A stretch of DNA of 23,008 nt from JANMQK01 sp031370485 (GTDB lineage: Bacteria > Acidobacteriota > Polarisedimenticolia > Gp22-AA2). The translations under genes were made by a program, and so were the position numbers. Positions 6,442 through 14,827 of the stretch are shown here, piece after piece. The notes beneath the pieces were generated by a model. It had not been told where the DNA came from and did not search any database. It saw only the letters and a list, made by a program, of their open reading frames with translations. Where the stretch lies: assembly GCA_031370485.1 (NCBI GenBank), contig JANMQK010000380.1, forward strand, positions 1 through 23,008, in the 5' to 3' direction. Numbering within the stretch: the stretch's first letter is position 1; every line of letters starts with the position of its first letter.

Positions 6442-9400
6442 AGGGCGAAGCGGCCGGGAGCGCCGAAGCGGCCGGGAGCGGCGATGGCCTCTACGCCAGG
6501 ATTGAGCGCCAGGGCACGCTGGTCCTGACGGTCACCGTCGGATTGATGTTCGCGGGAGGGCTGTCGCTCTGGCGCCTCGGGTCGGGGATCTACCCCGAGG
6601 TCGAGTTCCCGCGCATCGTTGTTGTCGCCCGCAATGGCGACATGCCCCCCGAACAGATGCAGGCCTCGGTCGTGCGGCCTCTCGAAGAGGCCCTCGCGAC
6701 CGTCATCGGCGTGCGGCGCATCCGGACGAGGATCATCCGCGGAGCGGCGGAGATTGCACTCCAGTTCGCCGAGGGGACCGACATGTGGCGGTCACTGCAG
6801 CTGACCGACACCGCCATCGGCAGCGCCCGAAGTTCGCTGCCGGCCGAGACAGAGGTCGAGTCCCAGAAAGTCACTCCCGCCGACTTTCCCATCCTCTCGT
6901 TCAACCTGATCGGCGGCACCGCCACCAGCCGCCGGGAGGCGGCTGAGTTCATCGTGCGGCCCGCCTTCTCCCGCGCGTCCGGCGTGGGGAAGGTCGAGGT
7001 GGTCGGTGGGGATCCGCGCGAGGTCGAGGTGGTGATGGATCCGTCCCGCCTGGCGGCGCTGCGCCTGCGCCCGTCCCAGATGGCGCAGCGGGTCGGGAGC
7101 GCCATCGTCAGGCGAGCCGTCGGGCGGTTCGACGATCGCCGGCAACTGGTGACGGTCATGGCCGATACCCGCACCTCCGACCCGGAGGACCTGCGCCGGC
7201 TCGCCGTGGCCTCGGGACCGAACGGATCCATCGCGTTGGGGGACGTCGCCCAGGTGTTCGATGGCGCCCCCGACCGGACGCTAGCGGTCCATGGTCCCCA
7301 GGGTGACGCCGTCCAGGTCAGCATCTCGCGGGTCATCGGCGCCTCGGCGCCGGAAGTCGTCCGCCAGGTGCAGGAGATCGCCGCGGCCCTGCGCCTTCCG
7401 GAGCAGATCCGCCTGGTCCAGGTCTACAACCAGGGGGAGCTCATCCGCGAGTCGATCCTGGGCATCCGCGACGCCATCGTCATCGGCATCCTCCTCACGG
7501 TGGGCGTCCTGGCGTTTTTTCTCCGGGATGTGCGCGCGGGGATTCTGGCGGCGCTTTCGGTGCCGGTGACGCTGATGGTGACCTTCCTCGCCATCAGCCT
7601 CACCGGGCAGACGCTCAACTTGATGTCGCTCGGAGGCATGGCGGTCGCCATCGGCCTCGTCATCGACGACGCGATCGTCGTGGTCGAGGCGATCACCCGG
7701 CGGATCGATGATGGCGAAACGCCCGACGTTGCCGTGCGCGGCGGGCTCCGCGAAATGACCGCTCCCGTGGTCGGGACGACCATCACGACGGTCGTCGTCT
7801 TCGTGCCGCTGGCGTTCCTGTCGGGCCTCGTCGGAGACTTCTTCGCGGCGCTGGCCCTCACGCTTGTGTCGGCGGTCCTGATATCGCTGTTCTTCGCCAT
7901 CTTCGTCCTGCCGCTCGTCGCCGCCCGGTTTCTCCGCAAGCGCCCGGGGACGCGAAAGGTGACCGGGCGGGGCCTCGGGGCCCGTTACGCCTGGACGCTT
8001 CGCCGTGCGCTCCACTACCCGGCGGCCGCGGCAGTCGGGGCCTGTGCGCTGCTCCTTATCGGAGGGATCGTCGCGCTCCGCATCCCGTCCGGTTTTCTTC
8101 CCGAGATGGACGAGGGAGCCTTCGTCCTGGACTATTTCCTGCCCGCCGGGACCTCGCTCGAGGCCACCGACGCGGCGGCGCTGCGGATCGAGACGATCCT
8201 CGGCCAGACTCCCGGCATCGCCAACTGGAGCCGCCGGACGGGCGCCGAGCTGGGACCGCTCACCGCCACCCAGCTCAACCGCGGAGATATCGCGGTTCTT
8301 CTAGCGCCCCGCGGAACGCGCGCCGACGCCGAGGATGTCATCGATGCGGTGCGCGGCCGCGTCGAGCGCGAGCTTCCGGGCGTGCGGGTCGAGTTCGTGC
8401 AGCTTCTCGAGGACGTCCTGAACGACCTCGCGGGAAATCCGCGTCCCCTCGAGGTGCGGCTGTTGGGAGAGGACCAGGCGGTCCTGACGCGGCTCGCGGG
8501 GGAGGTCGAGCGGCGCATCCAGGACACCCCCAACCTGGTGGACTACTACCGGGGTGTCGAAGGAGATGTCCCGCTGCTGCGGTACGCCATCGTGGGGGAC
8601 GCGGCGGCGCGCGCCGGCCTGACCGCCGCCGACGTCGGCGACGACCTGGCGACGGCGCTGCGCGGCACCGAAGTGGGCTCGGTCCCCCGTCTCGATCGGC
8701 TCATCCCGGTGCGCGTCCGGTTCCCCGACTCGGTCCGCTTCCGACCGGAGGCGCTGGCCTCGTGGCCGATCGCCCTCGGGCCGTCGGCGGCGCCGATCTC
8801 GTCTCTCGCACGGGTCGTCGAGGAGAAGGGGGCGAGTGTTCTCCTGCGCGAGAACCTGAGTCCAGCGGCCATCGCCACGAGCGACGTCGAGGGTGGGGAT
8901 CTGGGAGGCCTCGTGAAGGAAGTCCGCCGCCGCCTGAGGAATCTTCCCCTCGCGCCCGGATACCGGATCGAGATCGGAGGGCGCGCCGAGAGCCAGGCCA
9001 AGGCCTTCCGGCAGCTCGCGACAGTCCTCGCCCTCGGGATCCTGGCGGTCTTCGCCGTCCTCGTGGCGCAGTTCCGCGCCGGCCAGGCGGCGCTTCTGGT
9101 GCTGCTCACGGTGCCACCGGCCCTCGCGGGGGGCATCCTGTTTCTGGCGGTCGCCCGGGTCCCTCTTAACGTATCCTCTTTAATGGGGCTGGTGCTCCTC
9201 GTCGGCCTGGTCGTCAAGAACGGCGTGCTTCTCATCGACGTCGCGCTCGAACGGCTGAGGGCCGGGATTCCGCTGCCGGCCGCGCTCGCGGGAGCGGGAC
9301 GGCGGCGGCTGCGCCCCATATTGATGACAACGCTTTGCACCATCTTCGGGCTTCTGCCACTGGCCCTGTCGCTCGGCGCCGGCTCCGAGCTGCAGCGGCC

Positions 9401-9503
9401 GCTCGCCGTCGCGGTCATTGGCGGCCTGCTTTTTTCGACGGTCGCGACCCTCTACATGCTGCCGGCCCTGGCCAAGTTCTTCCTGCGGCGCATTGCAGCA
9501 TGA
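6438..9503 (+). CDS. RND-family efflux transporter, proton-driven
   Basis: The 1021-residue protein has the RND layout: 12 membrane helices in two halves, each with a large periplasmic loop. GTG at 6438 overlaps the adaptor stop. The proton-relay residues are present: Asp410-Asp411 in helix 4 (GLVIDDAIVVVEAI) and Lys927 in helix 10 (GLVVKNGVLLIDVAL). The DD arrangement matches drug or hydrophobic-compound exporters and not the single-Asp pattern of CusA/CzcA metal pumps. The substrate is unknown; detergents, dyes or a local natural product are possible. The divergent peptide operon next door invites the guess that the pump exports or protects against its product, but nothing in the sequence shows this. 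The stop overlaps the regulator gene as ATGA. Confidence 0.9.
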   Translation: MKGEAAGSAEAAGSGDGLYARIERQGTLVLTVTVGLMFAGGLSLWRLGSGIYPEVEFPRIVVVARNGDMPPEQMQASVVRPLEEALATVIGVRRIRTRIIRGAAEIALQFAEGTDMWRSLQLTDTAIGSARSSLPAETEVESQKVTPADFPILSFNLIGGTATSRREAAEFIVRPAFSRASGVGKVEVVGGDPREVEVVMDPSRLAALRLRPSQMAQRVGSAIVRRAVGRFDDRRQLVTVMADTRTSDPEDLRRLAVASGPNGSIALGDVAQVFDGAPDRTLAVHGPQGDAVQVSISRVIGASAPEVVRQVQEIAAALRLPEQIRLVQVYNQGELIRESILGIRDAIVIGILLTVGVLAFFLRDVRAGILAALSVPVTLMVTFLAISLTGQTLNLMSLGGMAVAIGLVIDDAIVVVEAITRRIDDGETPDVAVRGGLREMTAPVVGTTITTVVVFVPLAFLSGLVGDFFAALALTLVSAVLISLFFAIFVLPLVAARFLRKRPGTRKVTGRGLGARYAWTLRRALHYPAAAAVGACALLLIGGIVALRIPSGFLPEMDEGAFVLDYFLPAGTSLEATDAAALRIETILGQTPGIANWSRRTGAELGPLTATQLNRGDIAVLLAPRGTRADAEDVIDAVRGRVERELPGVRVEFVQLLEDVLNDLAGNPRPLEVRLLGEDQAVLTRLAGEVERRIQDTPNLVDYYRGVEGDVPLLRYAIVGDAAARAGLTAADVGDDLATALRGTEVGSVPRLDRLIPVRVRFPDSVRFRPEALASWPIALGPSAAPISSLARVVEEKGASVLLRENLSPAAIATSDVEGGDLGGLVKEVRRRLRNLPLAPGYRIEIGGRAESQAKAFRQLATVLALGILAVFAVLVAQFRAGQAALLVLLTVPPALAGGILFLAVARVPLNVSSLMGLVLLVGLVVKNGVLLIDVALERLRAGIPLPAALAGAGRRRLRPILMTTLCTIFGLLPLALSLGAGSELQRPLAVAVIGGLLFSTVATLYMLPALAKFFLRRIAA

Positions 9504-10210
9504 GCCCCACGGGCGGACCCCGCGTCCTGCTCGTCGAGGACGACGCCGAGACCCGTGAGGCGGTGACGCTCGCCCTGGCCGAGGAGGGCTACCAGGTCAT
9601 CGGCGCCGAGCGCGGCGAGGCCGGGACGCGGGCCCTCAAGTCGGGGGACATCTCCGCAGTGATCCTCGACGTCTGGCTGCCTGATTCGAACGGTTTCGAT
9701 CTCTGCCGCGGCTGGCGCGCGGCGGGGATGCATGTCCCCGTCCTGATGCTGACGGCACGGACCGACGTCTCGTCGCGCGTGAAGGGGCTCGACGCCGGCG
9801 CGGACGATTACCTTGGCAAGCCGTTCGCCCTCTCCGAGCTGCGCGCCCGGCTGCGGGCGCTTCTTCGGCGCGGCGCCGACCCGCAGCGCCAGCAGGTGCT
9901 GCGTTGGGGCCCGGTGACGATGGACTTCGGCCGCCGCCAGGCATGGAACGGCGAAACCGAGATCCCGCTGACGCGGCGCGAGATCGACGTGCTCGAGCGG
10001 CTCGCATGGGGCCGCGGGCATGCCGTCTCGCGCGCCGACCTGCTCGAGGAGATCTGGGGAGATTCGACACCCGAGGCGGCCGCGAGCCTCGAGGTGATCG
10101 TGGCCCGTCTGCGAAAAAAGCTCGAGCAGGGGGGGAAAGAATCGCCCATCCGCACGGTCCGCGGCTTCGGGTACGCCCTCGCCGCGACGCGGGAGGAGGA
10201 AACGCCGTGA
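9500..10210 (+). CDS. OmpR/PhoB-family response regulator
   Basis: The start is ATG at 9500, overlapping the pump gene stop; the frame upstream is a shadow. The 236-residue protein has a receiver domain (about 7-120) with the acidic pair Asp14-Asp15, phospho-acceptor Asp57 (ILDVWLPDSNG), the MLTART segment and the conserved Lys in DYLGKPF. A winged-helix DNA-binding domain follows (about 135-230) with TRREIDVLERLAWG, the recognition-helix region and the wing motif IRTVRGFGYAL. It probably controls the efflux operon that it belongs to. GTGA couples it to the sensor kinase gene. All receiver residues needed for phosphorylation are present, unlike the ATP site of its partner kinase. Confidence 0.92.
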   Translation: MSPTGGPRVLLVEDDAETREAVTLALAEEGYQVIGAERGEAGTRALKSGDISAVILDVWLPDSNGFDLCRGWRAAGMHVPVLMLTARTDVSSRVKGLDAGADDYLGKPFALSELRARLRALLRRGADPQRQQVLRWGPVTMDFGRRQAWNGETEIPLTRREIDVLERLAWGRGHAVSRADLLEEIWGDSTPEAAASLEVIVARLRKKLEQGGKESPIRTVRGFGYALAATREEETP

Positions 10211-11550
10211 AGGCGCGGTCCCTCACCTCACGGGTGCTGCGGGGCATGGTCTTCGTGGCGCTCGCCACTTCCCTTGCGGGCGCCGCCACCGCCTCCCTCA
10301 TCGCCACGCGGCTGTGGCAGGCGCACGAGCGCCGCGAGCTGCGGGACCTTGCGGGCGGGCTGGTCCGGGCCGTCGAGCGGGAGGCCACCGAGGAAGGCAG
10401 CACGCTGGAGGTTGCCGCCGCCGAGGCGCTGCGCGAGACCGTCACCGCCGGGGATCGCGCCGAGGTCTGGCGCGGAGAGACGTTGATCGCATCGAGCACC
10501 CCGGGGCCGTCGCTCGGGCCTCCCGGGGCGGAGACACGGGCGACGAAGGACGCGTGGCTTGTCCAGAACCGCCCGCTCCGCGACGGGCTGACGGTCCTCG
10601 TGGCCGCGCCGCGGGCGCGGGTCGCGGAAGTGCTGCGCGTTTTCGGCTGGTCCCTCGTCCTCTCCGCGCCGGTCTGCGTCATTCTCGCGTTTCTCATAGG
10701 CCGCCTGGTCGGACGGCGCGCAACGCGGCCGCTTCTCGACTTCCGTGATCGCATCGCCGCGGCGAAGCCGTTCGACGCGCTGCCGCAGGCCCCGCCGCCC
10801 GAGGTCCTCGAGGTCGCGGACCTCGAGGCCTCGTTCCGCGGCCTGTGGGATCGGCTGCGCGAGGCCGCGGCACGCGAGATCGAGTTCGCCGCCAACGCCG
10901 CGCACGAGTTGCGCACCCCTCTCACCCGCATCCGCCTCCACGCCGAGCGCGCGCTCGGCGGCGGCGCAGCGCGCGATCTGATCGATGAAATCGACCGCAT
11001 GGTGCGGCTGGTCGACTCGCTCCTCGTTTTGTCGCGCGACGCCGCCCGCGGCATGCCTGCGGACGAGGTGGTCAATGTCTCGGACGTGGTGCACGCCACT
11101 GCCCGCCGCGTCTTCGCGGGCGGACCGGCGCCCCGGATCGAAGCGCCCGACGAGGCGCTCGTGCGTGGGGACGAATCGCTCTTGGGAATCGCCGTCTTGA
11201 ACCTGCTCGACACCGCGCGCAAGTTCGCCGCATCGGGCCGTCCGCCCGAGATCGTCGTGAGTGGCGACGAGGGCGGAGTGCGGCTGAGCGTCACCACCCC
11301 GGGGACCCGGATTTCCCGGGCCGACGAGGAATTCCTGTTCGAGAGGTTCTACCGCGGCCCCGAGGCCCGGGCGACTTTCCCCGGGCACGGGCTCGGGCTT
11401 CCCCTGGCCCGCCACGTGGCGCGGCTGCACGGTGGGGATGTCCGCTGCGTGTCCAAAGCGGACGAGGATGCGTGCTTCGAGTTGTCGCTGCCGGCCTGGC
11501 GGTCGCTGGGTGAAGCGGCCCCGGTGCCTATCGCGCGGGATGGAGCCTGA
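10207..11550 (+). CDS. Two-component sensor kinase with degenerate ATP-binding site
   Basis: The 447-residue inner-membrane protein starts at GTG 10207 (GTGA overlap). It has two membrane helices (about 12-34 and 150-172), a short periplasmic sensor region, a HAMP-like linker, and an H-box FAANAAHELRTPLTRIR with His233. The catalytic domain is unusual. The N-box reads NLLDTARKF, with Thr336 where Asn of NLLxNA is expected. The G1 box reads VTTPGTRI in place of VxDxGxGI, so the nucleotide-binding Asp is Thr364 and a glycine is Arg368. The G2 box GHGLGLPLARHVARLHGG is intact. The protein may be a weak kinase, mainly a phosphatase, or a pseudokinase. The frame is intact to the stop, so simple decay is not evident. 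Confidence 0.9.
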   Translation: MKARSLTSRVLRGMVFVALATSLAGAATASLIATRLWQAHERRELRDLAGGLVRAVEREATEEGSTLEVAAAEALRETVTAGDRAEVWRGETLIASSTPGPSLGPPGAETRATKDAWLVQNRPLRDGLTVLVAAPRARVAEVLRVFGWSLVLSAPVCVILAFLIGRLVGRRATRPLLDFRDRIAAAKPFDALPQAPPPEVLEVADLEASFRGLWDRLREAAAREIEFAANAAHELRTPLTRIRLHAERALGGGAARDLIDEIDRMVRLVDSLLVLSRDAARGMPADEVVNVSDVVHATARRVFAGGPAPRIEAPDEALVRGDESLLGIAVLNLLDTARKFAASGRPPEIVVSGDEGGVRLSVTTPGTRISRADEEFLFERFYRGPEARATFPGHGLGLPLARHVARLHGGDVRCVSKADEDACFELSLPAWRSLGEAAPVPIARDGA

Positions 11551-11556
11551 TCCGGT

Positions 11557-12624
11557 TCAGTGCTCCGTGGCCGGCCGCACCACGAGAATCTTCCCCTCCT
11601 GACCGAAGGCGACATACGCGACGCCGTCTTCGGTCACGACGGCGTTCCGCGCACCCTTGGCCGTCGGGGTCTCGGAGACCTTTCGAAGCGCCCCCTCCCC
11701 GTCCAGGTGGGCCACCGTGAGGGTCGCCGCTGTGGCGGCCGCCGCGTAGACCATTCGTTTTCCCGGAAGGTAGTCGAGGTTGTCGAGGCCCGCGCCGGTG
11801 TCGAGCTTCGATAGGATCCGGCCGTCCGCCCTGGCCGCCAGGACCACAAGGTGGTCGGGGCAGGCCACCATGAGGAAACGGCCGTCCTCGGTGATGGCCA
11901 GCCCGCGCGGCCCCGCCTTGCCGCAGGCCGGCATCCAGGTCGCGGTCACCGTGCGCGTCGCGGTCGAGATCCGCAGCGTCCGGTCCTTGTCCTCGAGATT
12001 GGTGTAGAAGAGCCCATTGGCGTCGTCCACGGCGTAACCCTCCGGTTCGCCGTCGAGAACGATGCGCCCCGCGACCTTCGGCGCCCGTGGCGCCCTTACG
12101 TCGAGGATGACGATCGCCTTGTCCCCCGGTGTCGTCACCCAGACCTCTTTCGTGCGCGCGACGAACGCCACCCCGTCGGGCATCGAGGGGATGGTCGCGC
12201 AGCCGCCGCGGGCGAGTGTCGCCGCGTCCACCGCGCAGACGCGTGAATCGGCTCGGTTACCGACATAGACGACCCCGTCCCCCACCGTCGCCGAGCTCGG
12301 CCCGACCATTAGCTTCATCCCGCGGCGCTCGATCTCTTTCACGGGAAACTCCTCGACCCGGCGGAGCTCCTGCGTCCGCGTGTCGATCACGTCCGTGCTG
12401 CCGGTCGCCCCCGCAGGGACCCAGAGGCGGTGCCGCCCCCGGTCCATCGCGAGGTAATCGAGAAACAGGCCATCCGCCGGGGCCCCGGGCAGCGCGATGG
12501 AGGTCACGGCCGCCGGCGGTGTGGGCGGCGTCGCCACAGGCGCGGACTGCGCCGAACCAGGCCGCACGACGGAAAAGCACAGCACGACCGCAGGGAGGAC
12601 CATCGCACTCGTTCGTAAACGCAT
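11557..12624 (-). CDS. Exported YncE-like beta-propeller protein
   Basis: The ATG at 12624 is chosen because AGGAGG lies 6 nt upstream; an earlier in-frame ATG at 12648 lacks this. The 355-residue product has a signal peptide (hydrophobic core, then GSAQS) and about seven repeats of four-strand blades with recurring patterns such as DGVVYVGNRADSRVCAVDAAT, KEVWVTTPGDKAIVILDV and GLAITEDGRFLMVACPDHLVVL. This is the NHL/YncE-type beta-propeller architecture of periplasmic or secreted proteins, usually binding or scaffolding. No catalytic residues are recognised. The gene converges on the kinase gene with only 6 nt between stops. It follows the tiny membrane protein gene on the same strand by 36 nt. 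Confidence 0.85.
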   Translation of the reverse strand: MRLRTSAMVLPAVVLCFSVVRPGSAQSAPVATPPTPPAAVTSIALPGAPADGLFLDYLAMDRGRHRLWVPAGATGSTDVIDTRTQELRRVEEFPVKEIERRGMKLMVGPSSATVGDGVVYVGNRADSRVCAVDAATLARGGCATIPSMPDGVAFVARTKEVWVTTPGDKAIVILDVRAPRAPKVAGRIVLDGEPEGYAVDDANGLFYTNLEDKDRTLRISTATRTVTATWMPACGKAGPRGLAITEDGRFLMVACPDHLVVLAARADGRILSKLDTGAGLDNLDYLPGKRMVYAAAATAATLTVAHLDGEGALRKVSETPTAKGARNAVVTEDGVAYVAFGQEGKILVVRPATEH

Positions 12625-12660
12625 GGCATCCCTCCTCGTCAAAAGCACCTCAATAGGGAT

Positions 12661-12807
12661 TCAGGGGAAATACTCGCGCGCCAGGCGGCCGCCGAAATAG
12701 ACGCCGGCGGCCGTCCCCACCACACTCAAAATAAAGGCAGTCATCAAGCCGACAAACGAGCCGATCCACCAGCCAAGAGCGCTGCCGAGAGTCGCCGCCA
12801 CCAGCAT
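12661..12807 (-). CDS. Tiny membrane protein (48 aa)
   Basis: A short minus-strand frame encodes 48 residues: a first hydrophobic segment with GSALGWWIGSFVG, then LMTAFILSVVGTAAGVYFGGR and a polar end, LAREYFP. Two membrane segments joined by a tight turn, with Gly-Trp-Trp and LMTAF signatures, resemble a widespread small uncharacterised family; this rests on memory of such proteins, without a search. The ATG at 12807 has no ribosome binding site, but CTG at 12822 lies 10 nt after a strong GGAGG at 12832-12836, and the stop at 12828-12826 prevents any longer start. The CTG start would add five residues (LSRLL), which suits a membrane protein N-terminus. The downstream neighbour is the beta-propeller gene. 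Confidence 0.65.
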   Translation of the reverse strand: MLVAATLGSALGWWIGSFVGLMTAFILSVVGTAAGVYFGGRLAREYFP

Positions 12808-12891
12808 CAGAAGTCTCGACAGGGCTCAATCACCTCCCGTCTGAATCGGCCCGTACATTAGCACGCCCATGGCACACACTTTATCCTCCTA

Positions 12892-12933
12892 TTGACACAC
12901 ACTATTGTGTGCCTATATTGTGTGTACAAGGAG
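12892..12933 (+). promoter_or_regulatory. VapBC promoter with CACAC/GTGTG operator repeats
   Basis: TTGACA (12892-12897) and TATATT (12914-12919), 16 bp apart, form a near-consensus sigma-70 promoter. A perfect CACAC-TATT-GTGTG inverted repeat (12898-12911) fills the spacer, and ATTGTGTG recurs as a direct repeat at 12904 and 12917. An extra CACACA lies at 12873-12878. This matches autoregulation by a dimeric ribbon-helix-helix antitoxin. The ribosome binding site AAGGAG (12928-12933) lies 7 nt before the antitoxin ATG. Confidence 0.75.
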
Positions 12934-12940
12934 CAACAAC

Positions 12941-13258
12941 ATGGCCCGGGTCAATGTCTTCCTGAAGGACGACCTTCTCAAGGAAGTCGATGCCGAGGCG
13001 GCCGAGTCCCGAATGAACCGCAGCGCCCTCATCCAGACCGCGCTCGATGAGTATCTGAAGGCGCGGCGAAAGGAAAGGGAGCAGGCCGCGATGCGGCGTG
13101 ACATGGAGGAAGCCGGCAAGGGGATGGACACACTGGCTGAAAAGCTCGGGAGCTGGGATCCGGTCAGGGTAATTCGTGAGTTCCGGGACAGCCGCTCCCT
13201 GCGCGGCAGCGATGGCCGCAAAGGCGCCGGCGCAGCGAAACGCAAAAGGCGGCCATGA
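12941..13258 (+). CDS. Ribbon-helix-helix antitoxin, VapB-like
   Basis: The start is ATG 12941, preceded by AAGGAG; the frame upstream lies inside the promoter. The 105-residue protein begins with a ribbon-helix-helix fold (ARVNVFLKDDLLKEVDAEA, then SRMNRSALIQTALDEYL), the CopG/MetJ-type DNA-binding unit, with a charged helical tail (about 46-105) that would wrap and neutralise the toxin. The basic C-terminus (KRKRRP) is unusual but in frame. The stop overlaps the toxin start as ATGA. It probably represses its own promoter through the CACAC/GTGTG repeats just upstream. Confidence 0.85.
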   Translation: MARVNVFLKDDLLKEVDAEAAESRMNRSALIQTALDEYLKARRKEREQAAMRRDMEEAGKGMDTLAEKLGSWDPVRVIREFRDSRSLRGSDGRKGAGAAKRKRRP

Positions 13259-13701
13259 TTCGGGCGACCCACGCCAGGTACGTCCTGGACGCCTCGGTCG
13301 CCGCCAAGTGGTTCACGCGCCACGAGGAAGCCGACCGTGAGAAGGCCGTCGCCCTGCGGGCCCTTCACCTCGCGGGCCGGTGCGTTCTCGTTCTCCCCGA
13401 GTTCTCGCTCCTCGAGATCGTGAATGCGGTCCGGTACAGCGGGCGCGCCGACGAGGGGGACGCGATCCAGGCCCTGGGGCTGCTCGAAAAGCTGCGCCTC
13501 GGCATCATCCCTCTCGACTGGGAGCTTCTGCGGAAGGCCACGGCCATCGCCTGGGGCTTTCAGGTTTCCCTCTACGACGCCAGCTATGTGGCCCTGGCCG
13601 AGCGGCTTGGGTCCCCTTTCCTGACCGCCGATGAAGCGCTGGTCAGGAAAATGAAGGGACACAGCATCGTCCTCCGGCTGAGGGACCTGGAGTTCTCCTG
13701 A
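13255..13701 (+). CDS. PIN-domain toxin ribonuclease, VapC-like
   Basis: The 148-residue protein has the PIN-domain acidic residues in order: Asp12 (YVLDASVAAKWF), Glu54 (LLEIVNA), Asp108 (SLYDASYVALAE) and Asp126 (LTADEAL). These would bind Mg2+ or Mn2+ for RNA cleavage. All four are present, so the toxin looks intact, unlike the decayed modules at the right end of the window. VapC toxins often cut tRNA or rRNA; the target of this one is unknown. The antitoxin gene is directly upstream with a 4-nt overlap. Confidence 0.9.
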   Translation: MIRATHARYVLDASVAAKWFTRHEEADREKAVALRALHLAGRCVLVLPEFSLLEIVNAVRYSGRADEGDAIQALGLLEKLRLGIIPLDWELLRKATAIAWGFQVSLYDASYVALAERLGSPFLTADEALVRKMKGHSIVLRLRDLEFS

Positions 13702-13739
13702 CGCCTGCGGGCGGCCTTCGTCCATGGGTGGTCGGGAGA

Positions 13740-13761
13740 TATAATCCCGCTTCTGCGAGGT
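13740..13761 (+). promoter_or_regulatory. Candidate -10 and ribosome binding site of the aldo/keto reductase gene
   Basis: TATAAT occurs at 13740-13745 and GAGGTGA lies just before the reductase ATG (13768). The -35 region at the expected distance is poor (TTCGTC), so the promoter call rests mainly on the -10 box. Confidence 0.4.
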
Positions 13762-13767
13762 GAAATC

Positions 13768-14799
13768 ATGGACTACAGACAGCTGGGCGGATCGGGGCTG
13801 AAGGTTCCCGTGCTGAGCATGGGGACAGGCACTTTCGGGGGCGGCGGCGACCTGTTCAAGGCGTTCGGCACCAGCGACGTCGCCGCGGCCAAGCGGCTGG
13901 TCGACGTCTGCCTCGAGGCCGGCGCCACGATGTTCGACTCGGCCGATATCTATTCGAACGGCATGGCCGAGGAGATCCTGGGGAAGGCGATCGAGGGGCG
14001 CCGCGACCAGGTGCTTATCTCCACCAAGGGAACTTTCCGGATGGGGCCGGGCCCCAACGACGTCGGTTCTTCCCGGCACCACCTGACCCGCGCGGTCGAG
14101 GCGAGCCTGCGGCGCCTGGGCACCGACTACATCGACCTTTACCAGCTGCATGGCTTCGACGCGCTGACCCCCATCGAGGAAGTGCTCGGCACCCTCGACA
14201 CGCTCGTGCGCGCCGGCAAGATCCGCTACGTCGGCTGCTCGAACTTTTCGGGCTGGCACCTGATGAAGTCGCTGGCGGTGGCCGAAAAATACGGCCTGCC
14301 CCGCTACTGCGCCCACCAGGCGCACTATTCGCTGGTCGGGCGCGACTACGAATGGGAATTGATGCCGCTCGCCCTCGACCAGAACGTGGGCGCGGTCGTC
14401 TGGAGCCCGCTCGGCTGGGGGCGCCTGACCGGGAAGATCCGCCGCGGCCAGCCGCTCCCCCCGGCCAGCCGCCTGCAGAGCAAGGTCGCGGTCGACTTCG
14501 GCCCCCCGGTCGAGGAGGAGTACCTCTACCGCGTCGTCGACGCCCTGGACCGGCTCGCCAAGGAAACCGGCAAGACGGTGCCGCAGATCGCGCTCAACTG
14601 GCTGCTGCAGCGCCCGACGGTCGCGACGGTCATCATGGGCGCCCGCAACGAAGACCAGCTGCGCCAGAACCTGGGCGCCGTCGGCTGGAACCTCACGCCG
14701 CCCCAGATCGCGATGCTCGACAAGGCCAGCGCCAGGACCCTCGCCTATCCCTACTGGCACCAGCGGGGGTTCGCGGAGAGGAACCCGCCGCCGGTGTGA
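13768..14799 (+). CDS. NAD(P)H-dependent aldo/keto reductase
   Basis: The 343-residue TIM-barrel protein carries the complete catalytic tetrad: Asp57 and Tyr62 (MFDSADIYSNG), Lys87 (ISTKG) and His128 (YIDLYQLHG). NAD(P)-binding features are in the C-terminal part (WSPLGWGRLTGK, then TVIMGARNEDQLRQNL). A good ribosome binding site precedes the ATG at 13768. It would reduce aldehydes or ketones to alcohols. It converges on a zinc alcohol dehydrogenase gene that ends 29 nt away, so two carbonyl/alcohol enzymes sit side by side, which suggests carbonyl detoxification. The substrate is not predictable from sequence. Confidence 0.93.
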   Translation: MDYRQLGGSGLKVPVLSMGTGTFGGGGDLFKAFGTSDVAAAKRLVDVCLEAGATMFDSADIYSNGMAEEILGKAIEGRRDQVLISTKGTFRMGPGPNDVGSSRHHLTRAVEASLRRLGTDYIDLYQLHGFDALTPIEEVLGTLDTLVRAGKIRYVGCSNFSGWHLMKSLAVAEKYGLPRYCAHQAHYSLVGRDYEWELMPLALDQNVGAVVWSPLGWGRLTGKIRRGQPLPPASRLQSKVAVDFGPPVEEEYLYRVVDALDRLAKETGKTVPQIALNWLLQRPTVATVIMGARNEDQLRQNLGAVGWNLTPPQIAMLDKASARTLAYPYWHQRGFAERNPPPV

Positions 14800-14827
14800 C
14801 CCCTCGCGGTCACGGATGGCGGGCCCT

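Noticed and set aside
7281..8015. Long minus-strand frames within the RND gene
   Set aside because: Repetitive His/Asp/Arg/Glu-rich composition is typical of antisense shadows of a GC-rich membrane protein gene; there is no ribosome binding site or domain.
6438..9503. Heavy-metal (CusA/CzcA-type) assignment of the RND pump
   Set aside because: Helix 4 has the Asp-Asp pair of drug or hydrophobic-compound exporters, and the adaptor lacks metal-binding motifs.
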